In this document: one piece after another, positions 26,233 to 34,903 of the stretch
Numbering within the stretch: the first letter of the stretch is position 1
Layout: every line of letters starts with the position of its first letter
Source of the DNA: Methyloversatilis sp.
GTDB lineage: Bacteria; Pseudomonadota; Gammaproteobacteria; Burkholderiales; Rhodocyclaceae
NCBI GenBank assembly: GCA_017984755.1
Contig: JAGNYW010000003.1
Coordinates: 1 to 64,000, forward strand
Length of the DNA: 64,000 nucleotides
Direction of reading: 5' to 3'
Program-made: the position numbers and the translations under genes
Notes under the pieces: model-generated
The model's database searches: none
What the model was told of the DNA's origin: nothing
Seen by the model: the letters and a program-made list of their open reading frames with translations, nothing else

Positions 26233-27409
26233 GCCGGTCACCCGATCGAGACTGCTTTTCGCGCTGGCTGCATCGCTGGTGCTGCACCTGCTGCTCGGCA
26301 GCGGCCTGAGCCACTTCGACCATGAAGCGCCCCCCGACCGGACGACCTTGATTCAGGCCTCGTTGATTGCGGCACCCCCGCCGCCGGTGCCTGTCGCCGC
26401 GCCGCAACCGCCCCCCGCACCGGAACCGCAGAAGACCGTGCCGAGACCGCCCAGGGCGAACAAGGCGCCGGCAACCGAAGTACGATCCCCGCCAGCGATG
26501 GAAAATGCCGGGGCGACACACATGGTCGCCCCGGAAGAACCACCTGATGAAACCGAAGCGGTGGATCGGGCCGGCGGGGACGTCGGCGAGGAAGGGCGCG
26601 ATCTCGGCGAGGACACCTCCCTCGTCGCCGGACCGGACGTCGTGCTGACGCCCTCGCTGGCACTGGTCGGCGAAGCGCGTCTCGAATTCGACGTATTTCG
26701 CGGGGAAGGCCTCGTGATCGGCGAAACGCGCTATCACTGGGTACATGACGGGCAGCGTTACCGGATGGAAACGTCGACGGAAACCACCGGTCTGGCGGCA
26801 CTGCTGCGCCCGCTGCGCATCGATCAGCGCAGCGATGGCGACCTGCTCGACACCGGTCTGCGGCCGCAGCGTTATGCCTCCCGACCGACGCAGGGCAAGG
26901 GGACGGAAGAAGAGGTGGTGTTCGACTGGCAGGCCAATCGGGTTATGCTGCGCGCCGGCAGCAGGCAGTCCGGACACGATCTGGTTGCCGGCGCACAGGA
27001 CATGGCCAGTCTGTGGCTCGAATTGATATGGCGCGCGCAGTCGGGCGGCGAATTCGATTTCATGGTTGCCACGGGCAAGCGCTACACGCCGCGCTGGTTC
27101 GTGCCGGAACAGAACACTGACAGTCTGGACACCGCGATCGGGCGCCTGCTGGTGAAACGCCTGCAGGCGCGCGCGCAGCCGGGCGACCACCAGATCGAAG
27201 TCTGGCTGGCGCCGAACCTGCGCTGGCTGCCGGTGCGCATCCGCTACACAGATCGCAAGGGCGACGTCTACGATCAGCGCGTCCGGATGATCGAGTACGA
27301 AAACGTGAGCCTGCGCGCCAAAGCCACAACGGCGGCAGAGGCTGTCGAATCGTCCGCCGAACCTTCTTCAACGCCCGCTGCAGAGCCCGCGAATCCATTC
27401 CTGCGATGA
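26225..27409 (+). CDS. DUF3108 domain protein with a TonB-like proline-rich N-terminus
   Basis: The protein has 394 residues: an N-terminal membrane segment (LLFALAASLVLHLLLGSGL), a proline/alanine-rich spacer (PPPVPVAAPQPPPAPEP) like those of periplasm-spanning proteins, and a DUF3108 domain from about residue 150 (EFDVFRGEGLVIGETRYHWV, GRLLVKRLQARAQPGD, WLPVRIRYTDRKGDVYDQRV). It is a likely periplasmic or envelope protein anchored in the inner membrane, with function unknown. It overlaps purN by 8 bases and the next gene by 4 (ATGA), which suggests a purN to RNA-methyltransferase operon. Confidence 0.82.
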   Translation: MTEPVTRSRLLFALAASLVLHLLLGSGLSHFDHEAPPDRTTLIQASLIAAPPPPVPVAAPQPPPAPEPQKTVPRPPRANKAPATEVRSPPAMENAGATHMVAPEEPPDETEAVDRAGGDVGEEGRDLGEDTSLVAGPDVVLTPSLALVGEARLEFDVFRGEGLVIGETRYHWVHDGQRYRMETSTETTGLAALLRPLRIDQRSDGDLLDTGLRPQRYASRPTQGKGTEEEVVFDWQANRVMLRAGSRQSGHDLVAGAQDMASLWLELIWRAQSGGEFDFMVATGKRYTPRWFVPEQNTDSLDTAIGRLLVKRLQARAQPGDHQIEVWLAPNLRWLPVRIRYTDRKGDVYDQRVRMIEYENVSLRAKATTAAEAVESSAEPSSTPAAEPANPFLR

Positions 27410-28755
27410 AACCGACAGAAAAACTGATAGACAGCACCGCCGACGTACTGACCAAGCTGCTGCGTTTCGAACATACGGCAGACAGCGTGCTGTCGTCCCA
27501 CTTCCGCGACCTGCGCTCGCTGCAGTCGCGCGAACGCGCCTTCATCGCCGAGCATGCGTACCTGGTGCTGCGCCGGCTGCGCTGGCTGCGTGCCGTCGCG
27601 GGCGAAAACGCAGGCGCACGCAAGCTGCTGATCACCGCACTCGCACGCATCGAGGGGCTGGGCCACAAGCAACTGGCGCCGCTGGTATCGCGCAACGAGG
27701 CGCAGTGGCTGGAAGCGCTGCCGCCGAGCACGGGCGAGGAGCTGTCTCTGGGCGAACGCACCGACCTGCCGGACTGGGTGGTCGAACGCCTGCTGACGCA
27801 GATGAACGAAGAATCACTGCTGTCGCTGGCGCGCAGCCTGAACGTGCAGGCGCCGCTCGACCTGCGCATCAACCTGATGAAGACCGACATTGATGCCGTC
27901 ACGGCCACGCTGACGAACAACGGGCTGACCGTCACACCGGGTCGCTATTCGCCGTGGGCGCTGCGTCTGGCCGAACGACCGTCACTGACGAAGAATCCGC
28001 TGTACGAGAAGGGCATCATCGAAGTGCAGGATGAAGGCAGCCAGCTGCTGGCTTTGCTGCTGGCACCGAAGCGCGGCGAGATGGTGGTCGATTTCTGCGC
28101 CGGTGCGGGCGGCAAGACGCTGGCGCTGGGCGCCATGATGCGATCGACCGGTCGCCTGTACGCCTTCGACGTCTCTGAAAAGCGCCTCCTCAAGATGCGC
28201 CCGCGCGTTGCGCGATCGGGTCTGTCGAACGTGCATCCGGTGCTGATCGACAGCGAGAACGACATCAAGGTGAAGCGCCTCGCGGGCAAGATCGATCGTG
28301 TGCTGGTCGATGCCCCCTGCTCCGGCCTGGGTACGCTGCGCCGCAATCCCGATCTCAAATGGCGGCAGACGCCGAAGGCTGTCGACGAGCTGGTCGCCAA
28401 GCAGCGCGCGATCCTCGCCGGTGCCGCCCGCCTGGTGAAGCCGGGCGGACGCCTCGTCTACGCCACCTGCAGCCTGCTCGATGCGGAGAACCGCGGCGTG
28501 ATCGACGACTTCCTGGCCAGCCACCCGGAGTTCGTCCACCTGCCCGCGAACGAATTGCTGGCGGCGGCCCGCGTCGACCTCGACACCGGCATCGATCTGG
28601 AACTGCGTCCCGACGTACATGGCACCGACGGTTTCTACGCGGCCGTGATGGAGCGACGCGTTGCTCCGGTGGCCGGCACGGTCGAAGCCGACGGGGAAAC
28701 CGAAGTCGAACAGACTGCAGACGACGAGGACGGAGAGCAGACGCATGAAGAGTGA
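27406..28755 (+). CDS. RsmB/NOP-family RNA m5C methyltransferase
   Basis: This 449-residue SAM-dependent RNA cytosine-C5 methyltransferase has an N-terminal helical domain (FRDLRSLQSRERAFIAEHAY), SAM motif I as VVDFCAGAGGKTLALG, catalytic cysteines in DAPCSGLGTLRRNPDLKW and in YATCSLLDAEN, and a C-terminal strand typical of RsmB/RsmF. It lies in tight overlap with the DUF3108 gene and with the PLD-like gene downstream. The exact RNA target (16S C967 or another site) cannot be told from the sequence. Confidence 0.9.
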   Translation: MKPTEKLIDSTADVLTKLLRFEHTADSVLSSHFRDLRSLQSRERAFIAEHAYLVLRRLRWLRAVAGENAGARKLLITALARIEGLGHKQLAPLVSRNEAQWLEALPPSTGEELSLGERTDLPDWVVERLLTQMNEESLLSLARSLNVQAPLDLRINLMKTDIDAVTATLTNNGLTVTPGRYSPWALRLAERPSLTKNPLYEKGIIEVQDEGSQLLALLLAPKRGEMVVDFCAGAGGKTLALGAMMRSTGRLYAFDVSEKRLLKMRPRVARSGLSNVHPVLIDSENDIKVKRLAGKIDRVLVDAPCSGLGTLRRNPDLKWRQTPKAVDELVAKQRAILAGAARLVKPGGRLVYATCSLLDAENRGVIDDFLASHPEFVHLPANELLAAARVDLDTGIDLELRPDVHGTDGFYAAVMERRVAPVAGTVEADGETEVEQTADDEDGEQTHEE

Positions 28756-29359
28756 AATGTGCCGCGCGCGCTTCGCAACGCTCTTTGCGGCTCTCTTTGC
28801 AACGCTCCTGGCAACGTCACTGCAGGTCCGGGCCGGCACGGTGCTGCCCGCCGAAGGCAAGGTCGAAACCGCCTTTGCCCCGTGGGACGACGTGGAACGA
28901 CTGGTGATGGACCAGATCGACGGTGCCCGGCAGGCCGTTTACGTGCAGGCCCATGCGCTGACCAGCCGCCGGATCGCGAAAACCCTGATCGCGGCGCACG
29001 AGCGCGGACTGACGGTGGAAGTGATTGCCGACCGCAGCAAGGTGCTCAACGACGCAAGCAGCGCGTTGCCGCGCGTGTCCGGTCATGGCGCGGCGCTGTG
29101 GCTGGATGGCAGCCACAGCATTGCCCGCAGCAGCGTGATGATCATCGATCCGGAAGGCAGGGAGCCGGTGGTGGTGACCGGCTCGTATGACTTCGGCCCC
29201 ACCGGCGCGGCACGGAATGCCGACAACGTGATCGTGCTGAGCGGCCAGCGCGCACTGGCAAGGGCATACATGGACAACTGGAAGCGTCACCGCACGCAAT
29301 CCGTCAGCTTCGCCGACGCCGTCAGGGCAACGATGGGCGACGACGCCGCGAAACCCTGA
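28745..29359 (+). CDS. Exported phospholipase D-like protein with a degenerate HKD motif
   Basis: This 204-residue protein has a signal peptide (ATLFAALFATLLATSLQVRA). The fold matches single-HKD PLD-type nucleases: VERLVMDQIDGARQAVYVQA, then KTLIAAHERGLTVEVIADRS, VMIIDPEGREPVVVTGSYDF and ARNADNVIVL. The catalytic HxKx4D is altered: where His and Lys should be, the sequence reads RSSVMIID, so His is Arg and Lys is Ser, with only the Asp kept. Activity is doubtful. It overlaps the end of the methyltransferase gene by 11 bases and precedes mscS by 5 bases. Confidence 0.8.
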   Translation: MKSEMCRARFATLFAALFATLLATSLQVRAGTVLPAEGKVETAFAPWDDVERLVMDQIDGARQAVYVQAHALTSRRIAKTLIAAHERGLTVEVIADRSKVLNDASSALPRVSGHGAALWLDGSHSIARSSVMIIDPEGREPVVVTGSYDFGPTGAARNADNVIVLSGQRALARAYMDNWKRHRTQSVSFADAVRATMGDDAAKP

Positions 29360-29364
29360 GCACC

Positions 29365-30681
29365 ATGAACGATCTGTCCTTCGACGCGCTGGTGCAGCTG
29401 CTTTCGCGCGACAGCACCCGACTTGAACTGGCGGTCATCGCGCTTTACCTGGTGGTGGGCGGATTCATCGCACGGTACGTACTGCGCCGCCAGGAAGCCG
29501 AGTCTGAGGCCGCCACTGCGGAAAACATCAGTCCGGCCATGCGCTTCGGTCGGGAAGGATTGCAGCGCCTGATCTTTCCGCTGACCGGCATCGCACTGCT
29601 CGCGATCGCCCGCGTGACGTTCGGCCTGTTCGGGCATGCCCCGGCGCTGATGCATCTGGTGATCGCCATGCTGGTGGCGATGGGCGTGATCCGTCTCATC
29701 GTGTATGCGCTGCGTCAGGTGTTCTCGCCCGCCGGCTGGCTCAGCACCTTCGAGTTCTTCATCGCGCTGACCATCTGGACGGCCTGGGTGATGCACGCGA
29801 TGGACATCCTGCCGGAAGTCATCGGCTGGCTCGACAGCCACCAGATCGTACTCGGCAAGCAGAAGCTCTCGCTCTGGGCGCTCATCCAGGGCGGCGCGTG
29901 GGTGCTGGTGACCCTGATCGCATCCATCTGGATATCGGGGTCTGTGGAACGCAAGCTCATGCGTTCGCCCATCGACAGCAATCTGCGCATCGTGCTGGCA
30001 CGTCTCGCCAAGGTGGCGCTGATGTTGCTCGGGCTGATGATCACGCTGCCGCTGGTGGGCATCGACCTGACGGCGCTGTCTGTTTTCGGCGGCGCACTGG
30101 GCGTCGGACTTGGCTTCGGTCTGCAGAAGATCATGGCCAACTATGTTTCCGGCTTCATCCTGCTGCTCGATCGCTCGATCCGCATCGGCGACCTCATTTC
30201 GGTCGGCACCGACCGCGGGCAGGTGACCCAGATCACGACGCGCTACACCGTCGTGCATAGCCTCTCCGGCATCGAATCGATCATTCCGAACGAAACACTG
30301 ATCAGCTCCGTGGTGCAGAACGAAGGGCTTTCGGACCGCCAGGTGCGGCTGGCAATCAGTGTCCAGGTCGGCTATCGCGACGATGTACCGAAGGCCCTGG
30401 CCGTGCTGGAAGCGGCTGCGCGCAGCCAGCCGCGCGTAGCCGAATCGCCGCCACCCAGCGCAGCGCTTCATTCCTTCGGCGACTCCGGCATCAATCTGGA
30501 ACTGGGATTCTGGATCGCCGATCCCGAAAGCGGATCGCTCGCACTGCGCTCGGCCATCCAGCTCGAAATTCTGCAGCGCTTCCGCGCTGAAGGCATTGAA
30601 ATCCCCTTCCCCCAGCGCGAACTACGTGTATTGGGCGACGTTTCAGTTCAATCGTCCGTTGCCGATGACAAACATACTTGA
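29365..30681 (+). CDS. MscS-family mechanosensitive channel
   Basis: The protein has 438 residues and about five transmembrane helices before the MscS core. The pore helix and beta domain are shown by LSVFGGALGVGLGFGLQKIM, NYVSGFILLLDRSIRIGDLI and GIESIIPNETLISSVVQN. Such channels open under membrane tension and release solutes on osmotic downshock. It is the last gene of the run that starts at purN; a clear promoter for the desaturase follows. Confidence 0.92.
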   Translation: MNDLSFDALVQLLSRDSTRLELAVIALYLVVGGFIARYVLRRQEAESEAATAENISPAMRFGREGLQRLIFPLTGIALLAIARVTFGLFGHAPALMHLVIAMLVAMGVIRLIVYALRQVFSPAGWLSTFEFFIALTIWTAWVMHAMDILPEVIGWLDSHQIVLGKQKLSLWALIQGGAWVLVTLIASIWISGSVERKLMRSPIDSNLRIVLARLAKVALMLLGLMITLPLVGIDLTALSVFGGALGVGLGFGLQKIMANYVSGFILLLDRSIRIGDLISVGTDRGQVTQITTRYTVVHSLSGIESIIPNETLISSVVQNEGLSDRQVRLAISVQVGYRDDVPKALAVLEAAARSQPRVAESPPPSAALHSFGDSGINLELGFWIADPESGSLALRSAIQLEILQRFRAEGIEIPFPQRELRVLGDVSVQSSVADDKHT

Positions 30682-30692
30682 CGCCGAGCAAA

Positions 30693-30720
30693 TTGACCGG
30701 ACGCACCGGTCGCGTAGAAT
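30693..30720 (+). promoter_or_regulatory. Sigma-70-type promoter of the fatty-acid desaturase
   Basis: TTGACC (30693-30698) and TAGAAT (30715-30720) are separated by 16 bases and lie about 37 bases before the desaturase ATG, with AGTTAGGAAAA as ribosome site. Confidence 0.6.
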
Positions 30721-30757
30721 CGTAGACTTCAACTCTTTGTAGTTAGGAAAATCCTGC

Positions 30758-31933
30758 ATGCTGAATGGTCTGATTGACCTGCCCTGGTGGGGCTATATCG
30801 TCGTCGCGCTGGTGTTTACGCACATCACGATCGCAGCCGTCACCATCTATCTTCATCGTCACCAGGCGCACCGCGCCCTGGAACTGCATCCGCTTCCGAG
30901 TCATTTCTTCCGCTTCTGGCTGTGGATGACGACCGGCATGGTCACCAAGGAGTGGGCGGCGATTCACCGCAAGCACCACGCCAAGTGTGAAACCCCCGAA
31001 GATCCGCACAGCCCGCAGGTCCTGGGCATCAAGAAGGTGCTGACCGAAGGCGCCGAACTGTATCGCAGCGAAGCCAAGAACAAGGAAACCATCAGCCGCT
31101 ACGGCCAGGGTACGCCGGACGACTGGGTCGAACGTACCTTCTACACGGGTCGTTCAGGTCTGGGTCTCCGTCTGATGCTGATCATCAACGTCCTGCTTTT
31201 CGGCCCGCTCGGCCTGACGATCTGGGCGGTTCAGATGGCGTGGATTCCGATCTGGGCGGCAGGCGTGGTCAATGGCATCGGCCATTACTGGGGCTACCGC
31301 AACTACGACTGCGTCGATGCAGCCACCAACATTTCACCTTGGGGCATCCTCATCGGCGGCGAAGAACTGCACAACAACCACCACGCGTTCGCCACGTCAG
31401 CCAAGCTGTCGTCGAAGTGGTACGAGTTCGACATCGGCTGGATGTACATCCGCATCTTCGAAATCCTGGGCCTCGCAAAGGCCAAGAAAACGATTCCGCA
31501 GCCGCGTTTCGAAGCTCGCAACGTGGTCGACACCCAGACGCTGGAAGCCATCATCACGCACCGCTACGACGTGATGACCCGCTACATGAAGTCGCTGCGT
31601 TCGATCTACGCCGAAGAAATCGAGAAGCTGCGCACGTCGAACGCCGCGCTGGCCGACGGCGATCGCTACCATCGCTTCAAACGCTGGCTCAGCCGCGGTG
31701 AGAACGCACAGCCGACCAGCTACGACGCAGAGATGGAATCCGTTCTGGCGCACAGCAGCCGTCTGGAAACGGTTCATACGATGCGTCAGGAACTGACTGC
31801 CCTGTGGGCGCGGTCCACGGCATCGAGCGAACAGTTGCTCAAGCAGCTTCAGGACTGGTGCGCACGCGCCGAATCCAGCGGCATCAAGCAACTGCAGGAT
31901 TTTTCGATGCGTCTGAAGACCTACGCGGTCTGA
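30758..31933 (+). CDS. Membrane fatty-acid (acyl-CoA delta-9 type) desaturase
   Basis: The protein has 391 residues and three histidine boxes that bind the di-iron centre: HRHQAHR, HRKHHAK and HNNHHAF. Membrane helices flank them (VVALVFTHITIAAVTIYLH, RLMLIINVLLFGPLGLTIW). It introduces double bonds into fatty acyl chains to adjust membrane fluidity, using oxygen and an electron donor. The last about 130 residues form a charged, helical cytosolic tail. It has its own promoter and a strong terminator, so it is monocistronic. Confidence 0.92.
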   Translation: MLNGLIDLPWWGYIVVALVFTHITIAAVTIYLHRHQAHRALELHPLPSHFFRFWLWMTTGMVTKEWAAIHRKHHAKCETPEDPHSPQVLGIKKVLTEGAELYRSEAKNKETISRYGQGTPDDWVERTFYTGRSGLGLRLMLIINVLLFGPLGLTIWAVQMAWIPIWAAGVVNGIGHYWGYRNYDCVDAATNISPWGILIGGEELHNNHHAFATSAKLSSKWYEFDIGWMYIRIFEILGLAKAKKTIPQPRFEARNVVDTQTLEAIITHRYDVMTRYMKSLRSIYAEEIEKLRTSNAALADGDRYHRFKRWLSRGENAQPTSYDAEMESVLAHSSRLETVHTMRQELTALWARSTASSEQLLKQLQDWCARAESSGIKQLQDFSMRLKTYAV

Positions 31934-31953
31934 CGTACTTCCTGCAGTCGCAT

Positions 31954-31993
31954 AGGGCTGGAAGTGTGAATGCACTTCCAGCCCTGTTTTTTT
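31954..31993 (+). terminator. Strong intrinsic terminator after the desaturase
   Basis: AGGGCTGGAAGTG (31954-31966) pairs perfectly with CACTTCCAGCCCT (31973-31985) around TGAATG, followed by GTTTTTTT. Confidence 0.92.
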
Positions 31994-32140
31994 AAGCGCG
32001 GGATTCCGCTTCAAACCGGGAGCGCCGCATATCCGCGGCATGCAGTACCGACGCCCGGATCAGCGGACATCCACGCAAGCCGGCACTTCCGGACCCTGCG
32101 CTGCAACAGCGCAGATCCCATTCGACAAGGAGAGTGACTG

Positions 32141-32593
32141 ATGTTTCGCCACATACTCGTACCGATCGACGGTTCCGATCTTTCGAAGGCAACCGTGACG
32201 CATGCGGTCTGTTTCGCCAGGGATGTGACCGGGCGTGTGACCTTCCTCTACGTCATGAAGGATTACCCAGTATCGCTGCTGCACAGCGAGGCGGACCAGG
32301 ACAGCATGGATCCGGTCGCGCCGAATGACTTCACGGACGCGATGCGTACGCACGCCGACCGCATCCTTCAGTCAGCGCGCGCCGAGGCGGAAGCGTCGGG
32401 CGTTGCGGTCGACAGCATCGCCGTGACCAACGACGAACCGCACAGGGCGATCATCGATGTCGCGATTTCGCGCCAGGCAGACGTGATCTTCATGGGTTCG
32501 CACAGCCGTCGTGGTCTGGCCAGCCTGTTGCTGGGCAGCGTCACGCAGAAGGTGTTGTCGAATTCGAAGATACCGGTGCTCGTATACCGGTAA
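32141..32593 (+). CDS. Universal stress protein, UspA family
   Basis: This single Usp domain has 150 residues, with MFRHILVPIDGSDLSKATV at the N-terminus and the ATP-binding signature GSHSRRGLASLLLGSVTQKV at the C-terminus, then IPVLVYR. A GGAGAG ribosome site precedes the ATG. It lies alone between two hairpin terminators, next to the cbb3 oxidase cluster that points toward it. No FNR box was found upstream. Confidence 0.9.
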   Translation: MFRHILVPIDGSDLSKATVTHAVCFARDVTGRVTFLYVMKDYPVSLLHSEADQDSMDPVAPNDFTDAMRTHADRILQSARAEAEASGVAVDSIAVTNDEPHRAIIDVAISRQADVIFMGSHSRRGLASLLLGSVTQKVLSNSKIPVLVYR

Positions 32594-32594
32594 G

Positions 32595-32618
32595 CGGGCC
32601 GGGCGAACGCCCGGCCCG
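32595..32618. terminator. Hairpin between usp and the convergent cbb3 accessory genes
   Basis: CGGGCCGGGCG (32595-32605) pairs perfectly with CGCCCGGCCCG (32608-32618) around AA, between two convergent genes. Confidence 0.65.
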
Positions 32619-32635
32619 TCGGAGCATCCCAGCGG

Positions 32636-32944
32636 TCAGTGCCGTGCGGGAAGTTTTTCGGCCAGCCACGCGGTGAGCAGGCTGGAAGCGCCGGCAACAC
32701 CCCAGAACGCAAAGAATCCTATCGAATAGGTCGCTACCGGCGAGAAGCTGACCGGTTCGCCGAGCAGGTAAAGTTCCTGCGGATTGATGACGCTGAAGAA
32801 CACCGCTTCCGCCAGGGCCGCGACCAGGAATGACGGCCATGACACCACGGCGAACAGTCGCACCGGACCACTCGGAATCCGCCGCGTCTCGACCGGTTTT
32901 TCGATATCTTCTGACAGATCAGCCACCGTTTTTCCCCGCTGCAT
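32636..32944 (-). CDS. Small membrane protein at the end of the cbb3 oxidase cluster
   Basis: This protein of about 102 residues has two membrane segments (FAVVSWPSFLVAALAEAVFF and ATYSIGFFAFWGVAGASSLL). No family was recognised. The start at 32944 (MQRGKTVADL) overlaps fixH by 26 bases; the frame stays open to 33064 but runs into fixH. By position it may serve cbb3 oxidase assembly or stability, where fixI (copper ATPase) and ccoS would often stand. That role is inferred from neighbours only. Confidence 0.6.
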   Translation of the reverse strand: MQRGKTVADLSEDIEKPVETRRIPSGPVRLFAVVSWPSFLVAALAEAVFFSVINPQELYLLGEPVSFSPVATYSIGFFAFWGVAGASSLLTAWLAEKLPARH

Positions 32945-33437
32945 GAGGCGCGTCCATCGCGAGCGTGCCCTGACGCCGCCAGGCGCGGGCATCATCCTCG
33001 ATGACCAGCTTCCAGTGCGTCGGCGCGAGATCCTGCACGACACCTCCGTAACGCCCATTTTCACCCGCGAGCAGCAGTTCGCGATCCAGTTCGCTGCGCG
33101 TGGGATGGCTCATCAGCACCCTCAGGCGCGACGGCAGTGCGCCTGTGTCGGTCATCGACAACACGATTTCCAGGCGAGTGCCCGTGCCGTCCGGCGTCTG
33201 TGCAGTGATCTCAGCACGCACACCCAGATCGTCGGCAAGGCGCTCCCGTTCGAGCGTACGGTTGATGGTCAGCCCTTGCTTGTAATAATCATCCGCAACG
33301 AGGGCGGTGTTTCCGGTTGCCGCGAGCCATGTGGTGATGACCCCGGCAATGATTACCGTCACCGGTCCGGAAGCCAGCAGCCAAGGCCAGCGGTGCCGGT
33401 ACCAGGGCGCCTGCAGCGTCGTCGTTTCGTTGTGCAT
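32919..33437 (-). CDS. fixH: FixH-family cbb3 oxidase accessory protein
   Basis: This 172-residue protein has one N-terminal membrane anchor (LLASGPVTVIIAGVITTWLA), the family motif ADDYYKQGLTINRTLERE and a periplasmic beta domain. FixH takes part in biogenesis of cbb3-type oxidase, probably in copper delivery. It sits 5 bases after ccoG. The ATG at 33437 is chosen because it opens the FixH-like sequence; the same frame runs open further upstream through ccoG, which is coincidental. Confidence 0.88.
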   Translation of the reverse strand: MHNETTTLQAPWYRHRWPWLLASGPVTVIIAGVITTWLAATGNTALVADDYYKQGLTINRTLERERLADDLGVRAEITAQTPDGTGTRLEIVLSMTDTGALPSRLRVLMSHPTRSELDRELLLAGENGRYGGVVQDLAPTHWKLVIEDDARAWRRQGTLAMDAPHAAGKNGG

Positions 33438-33442
33438 GATGC

Positions 33443-34903
33443 TCACCTCGGTTGCAGGAAGGAGGACTTCTCGTGGACACGTACGTCCGGTGCATCGACC
33501 GCCTGCAGATTGAAATGGACCGCATGGGACCCCGGCGTCAGCGCATCCGCTTCCACCTGGACCCGGATCGGGATATCGCGCGAACCGGCTGCCTCGACCT
33601 CGATCTCGCGCAGTCCCGGGATCGTGGCACCCGGCAGGCCTTCGATGTCGAGCACGAAACGACGCGCGGATTCGGTCGTGTTCATGACGCGCAGCTGATA
33701 GACGTTCTCGATCTTGCCGCCTTCGACTTCGCGAGCCAGTGATGCCCGATCGCGCATCACGTTCATCTTGACCGGCGTACGCGTGAACAGGGCCCAGGCA
33801 AAGCCGGAAATGATGAACAGCAGAAGACTCGTGTAGAGAATGACGCGGGGACGCATGATGTGCTTCATCACCTCGCGCCAGCCCTCGTGCGCCGGCATGC
33901 CCGCAAGCTGTGCACGTTCCGTCGAGTAGGCAATGAGCCCGCGCGGCCGGCCGACCTTGTCCATCACCTGATCGCAGGCATCGATGCACAGCGCGCAGCC
34001 GATGCATTCGTACTGCAGACCCTTGCGGATGTCGATGCCGGTAGGACAGACCTGCACACACCAGTCGCAGTCCACACAATCACCGACCGGTTGCCCTTCC
34101 TTCGCCTTCTTCTTGTTGCCGCGCGGCTCGCCCCGATTGGCGTCATAGCTGACGATGAGCGTGTCCGGGTCGAACATGACGCCCTGAAAACGGGCATACG
34201 GGCACATGTACTTGCACACCTGCTCGCGCATGTGACCGGCGAACAGGTAGGTGAAAGCCGCGTAGAAGACCATCCAGAAGCCTTCCCACGGACCGATGCT
34301 CCAGCTCGCAATCTCGGCGGCAAGCTCCTTGATCGGCGTGAAGTATCCGACGAAGGTGAATCCCGTCCACATGGCGAGCAACGCCCAGATGCCATGCTTC
34401 GCAGCGCGCAACCCCAGTTTGCGGGCATTCATCGGCGCCGCATCGAGTTTCATGCGGGCCGAACGGTCGCCTTCGATGCGCCGCTCTATCCACATGAATA
34501 TTTCCGTGTAGACCGATTGCGGGCACGCATAGCCGCACCAGACGCGTCCGGCGACGGCGGTCACAAGAAAGAGACCCAGCGCACTGATGATCAGCAGCAG
34601 GGACAGATAGACCACATCCTGCGGCCAGAGCACGAGCCCGAAAATGTAGAACTTGCGCTCAAGCAGATCGAACAGCACAGCCTGGCGGCCATTCCATGGC
34701 AGCCAGGCCAGACCGTAGAAGACCACCTGCGTGATCCAGACCATGGCCCACCGGAAGGAGTTGAAACGCCCCTTGATACTCCGCGGCTGAATCTTCTTGC
34801 GCGACGCGTAGAGGTCACCCTCGTCTGCAGCCATTTCAACGATGGGTATGACCCGCGCCGGTCTGGCATGCGCCGCACCGTCATTCGGCGGTCGTGTTTC
34901 CAT
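33443..34903 (-). CDS. ccoG: cbb3 oxidase accessory protein CcoG (FixG), Cu2+ reductase-type ferredoxin
   Basis: This membrane iron-sulfur protein of 486 residues has the opening motif ADEGDLYASRKKIQPRSIKG, several membrane helices, AGRVWCGYACPQSVYTEIFM, two 4Fe-4S binding runs (GDCVDCDWCVQVCPTGIDIR and CIGCALCIDACDQVMDKVG) and a C-terminal periplasmic Ig-like domain. CcoG reduces Cu(II) for cbb3 oxidase assembly. The ATG overlaps the stop of ccoP by one base, so it is part of the ccoNOQPG-fixH operon. Confidence 0.93.
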   Translation of the reverse strand: METRPPNDGAAHARPARVIPIVEMAADEGDLYASRKKIQPRSIKGRFNSFRWAMVWITQVVFYGLAWLPWNGRQAVLFDLLERKFYIFGLVLWPQDVVYLSLLLIISALGLFLVTAVAGRVWCGYACPQSVYTEIFMWIERRIEGDRSARMKLDAAPMNARKLGLRAAKHGIWALLAMWTGFTFVGYFTPIKELAAEIASWSIGPWEGFWMVFYAAFTYLFAGHMREQVCKYMCPYARFQGVMFDPDTLIVSYDANRGEPRGNKKKAKEGQPVGDCVDCDWCVQVCPTGIDIRKGLQYECIGCALCIDACDQVMDKVGRPRGLIAYSTERAQLAGMPAHEGWREVMKHIMRPRVILYTSLLLFIISGFAWALFTRTPVKMNVMRDRASLAREVEGGKIENVYQLRVMNTTESARRFVLDIEGLPGATIPGLREIEVEAAGSRDIPIRVQVEADALTPGSHAVHFNLQAVDAPDVRVHEKSSFLQPR

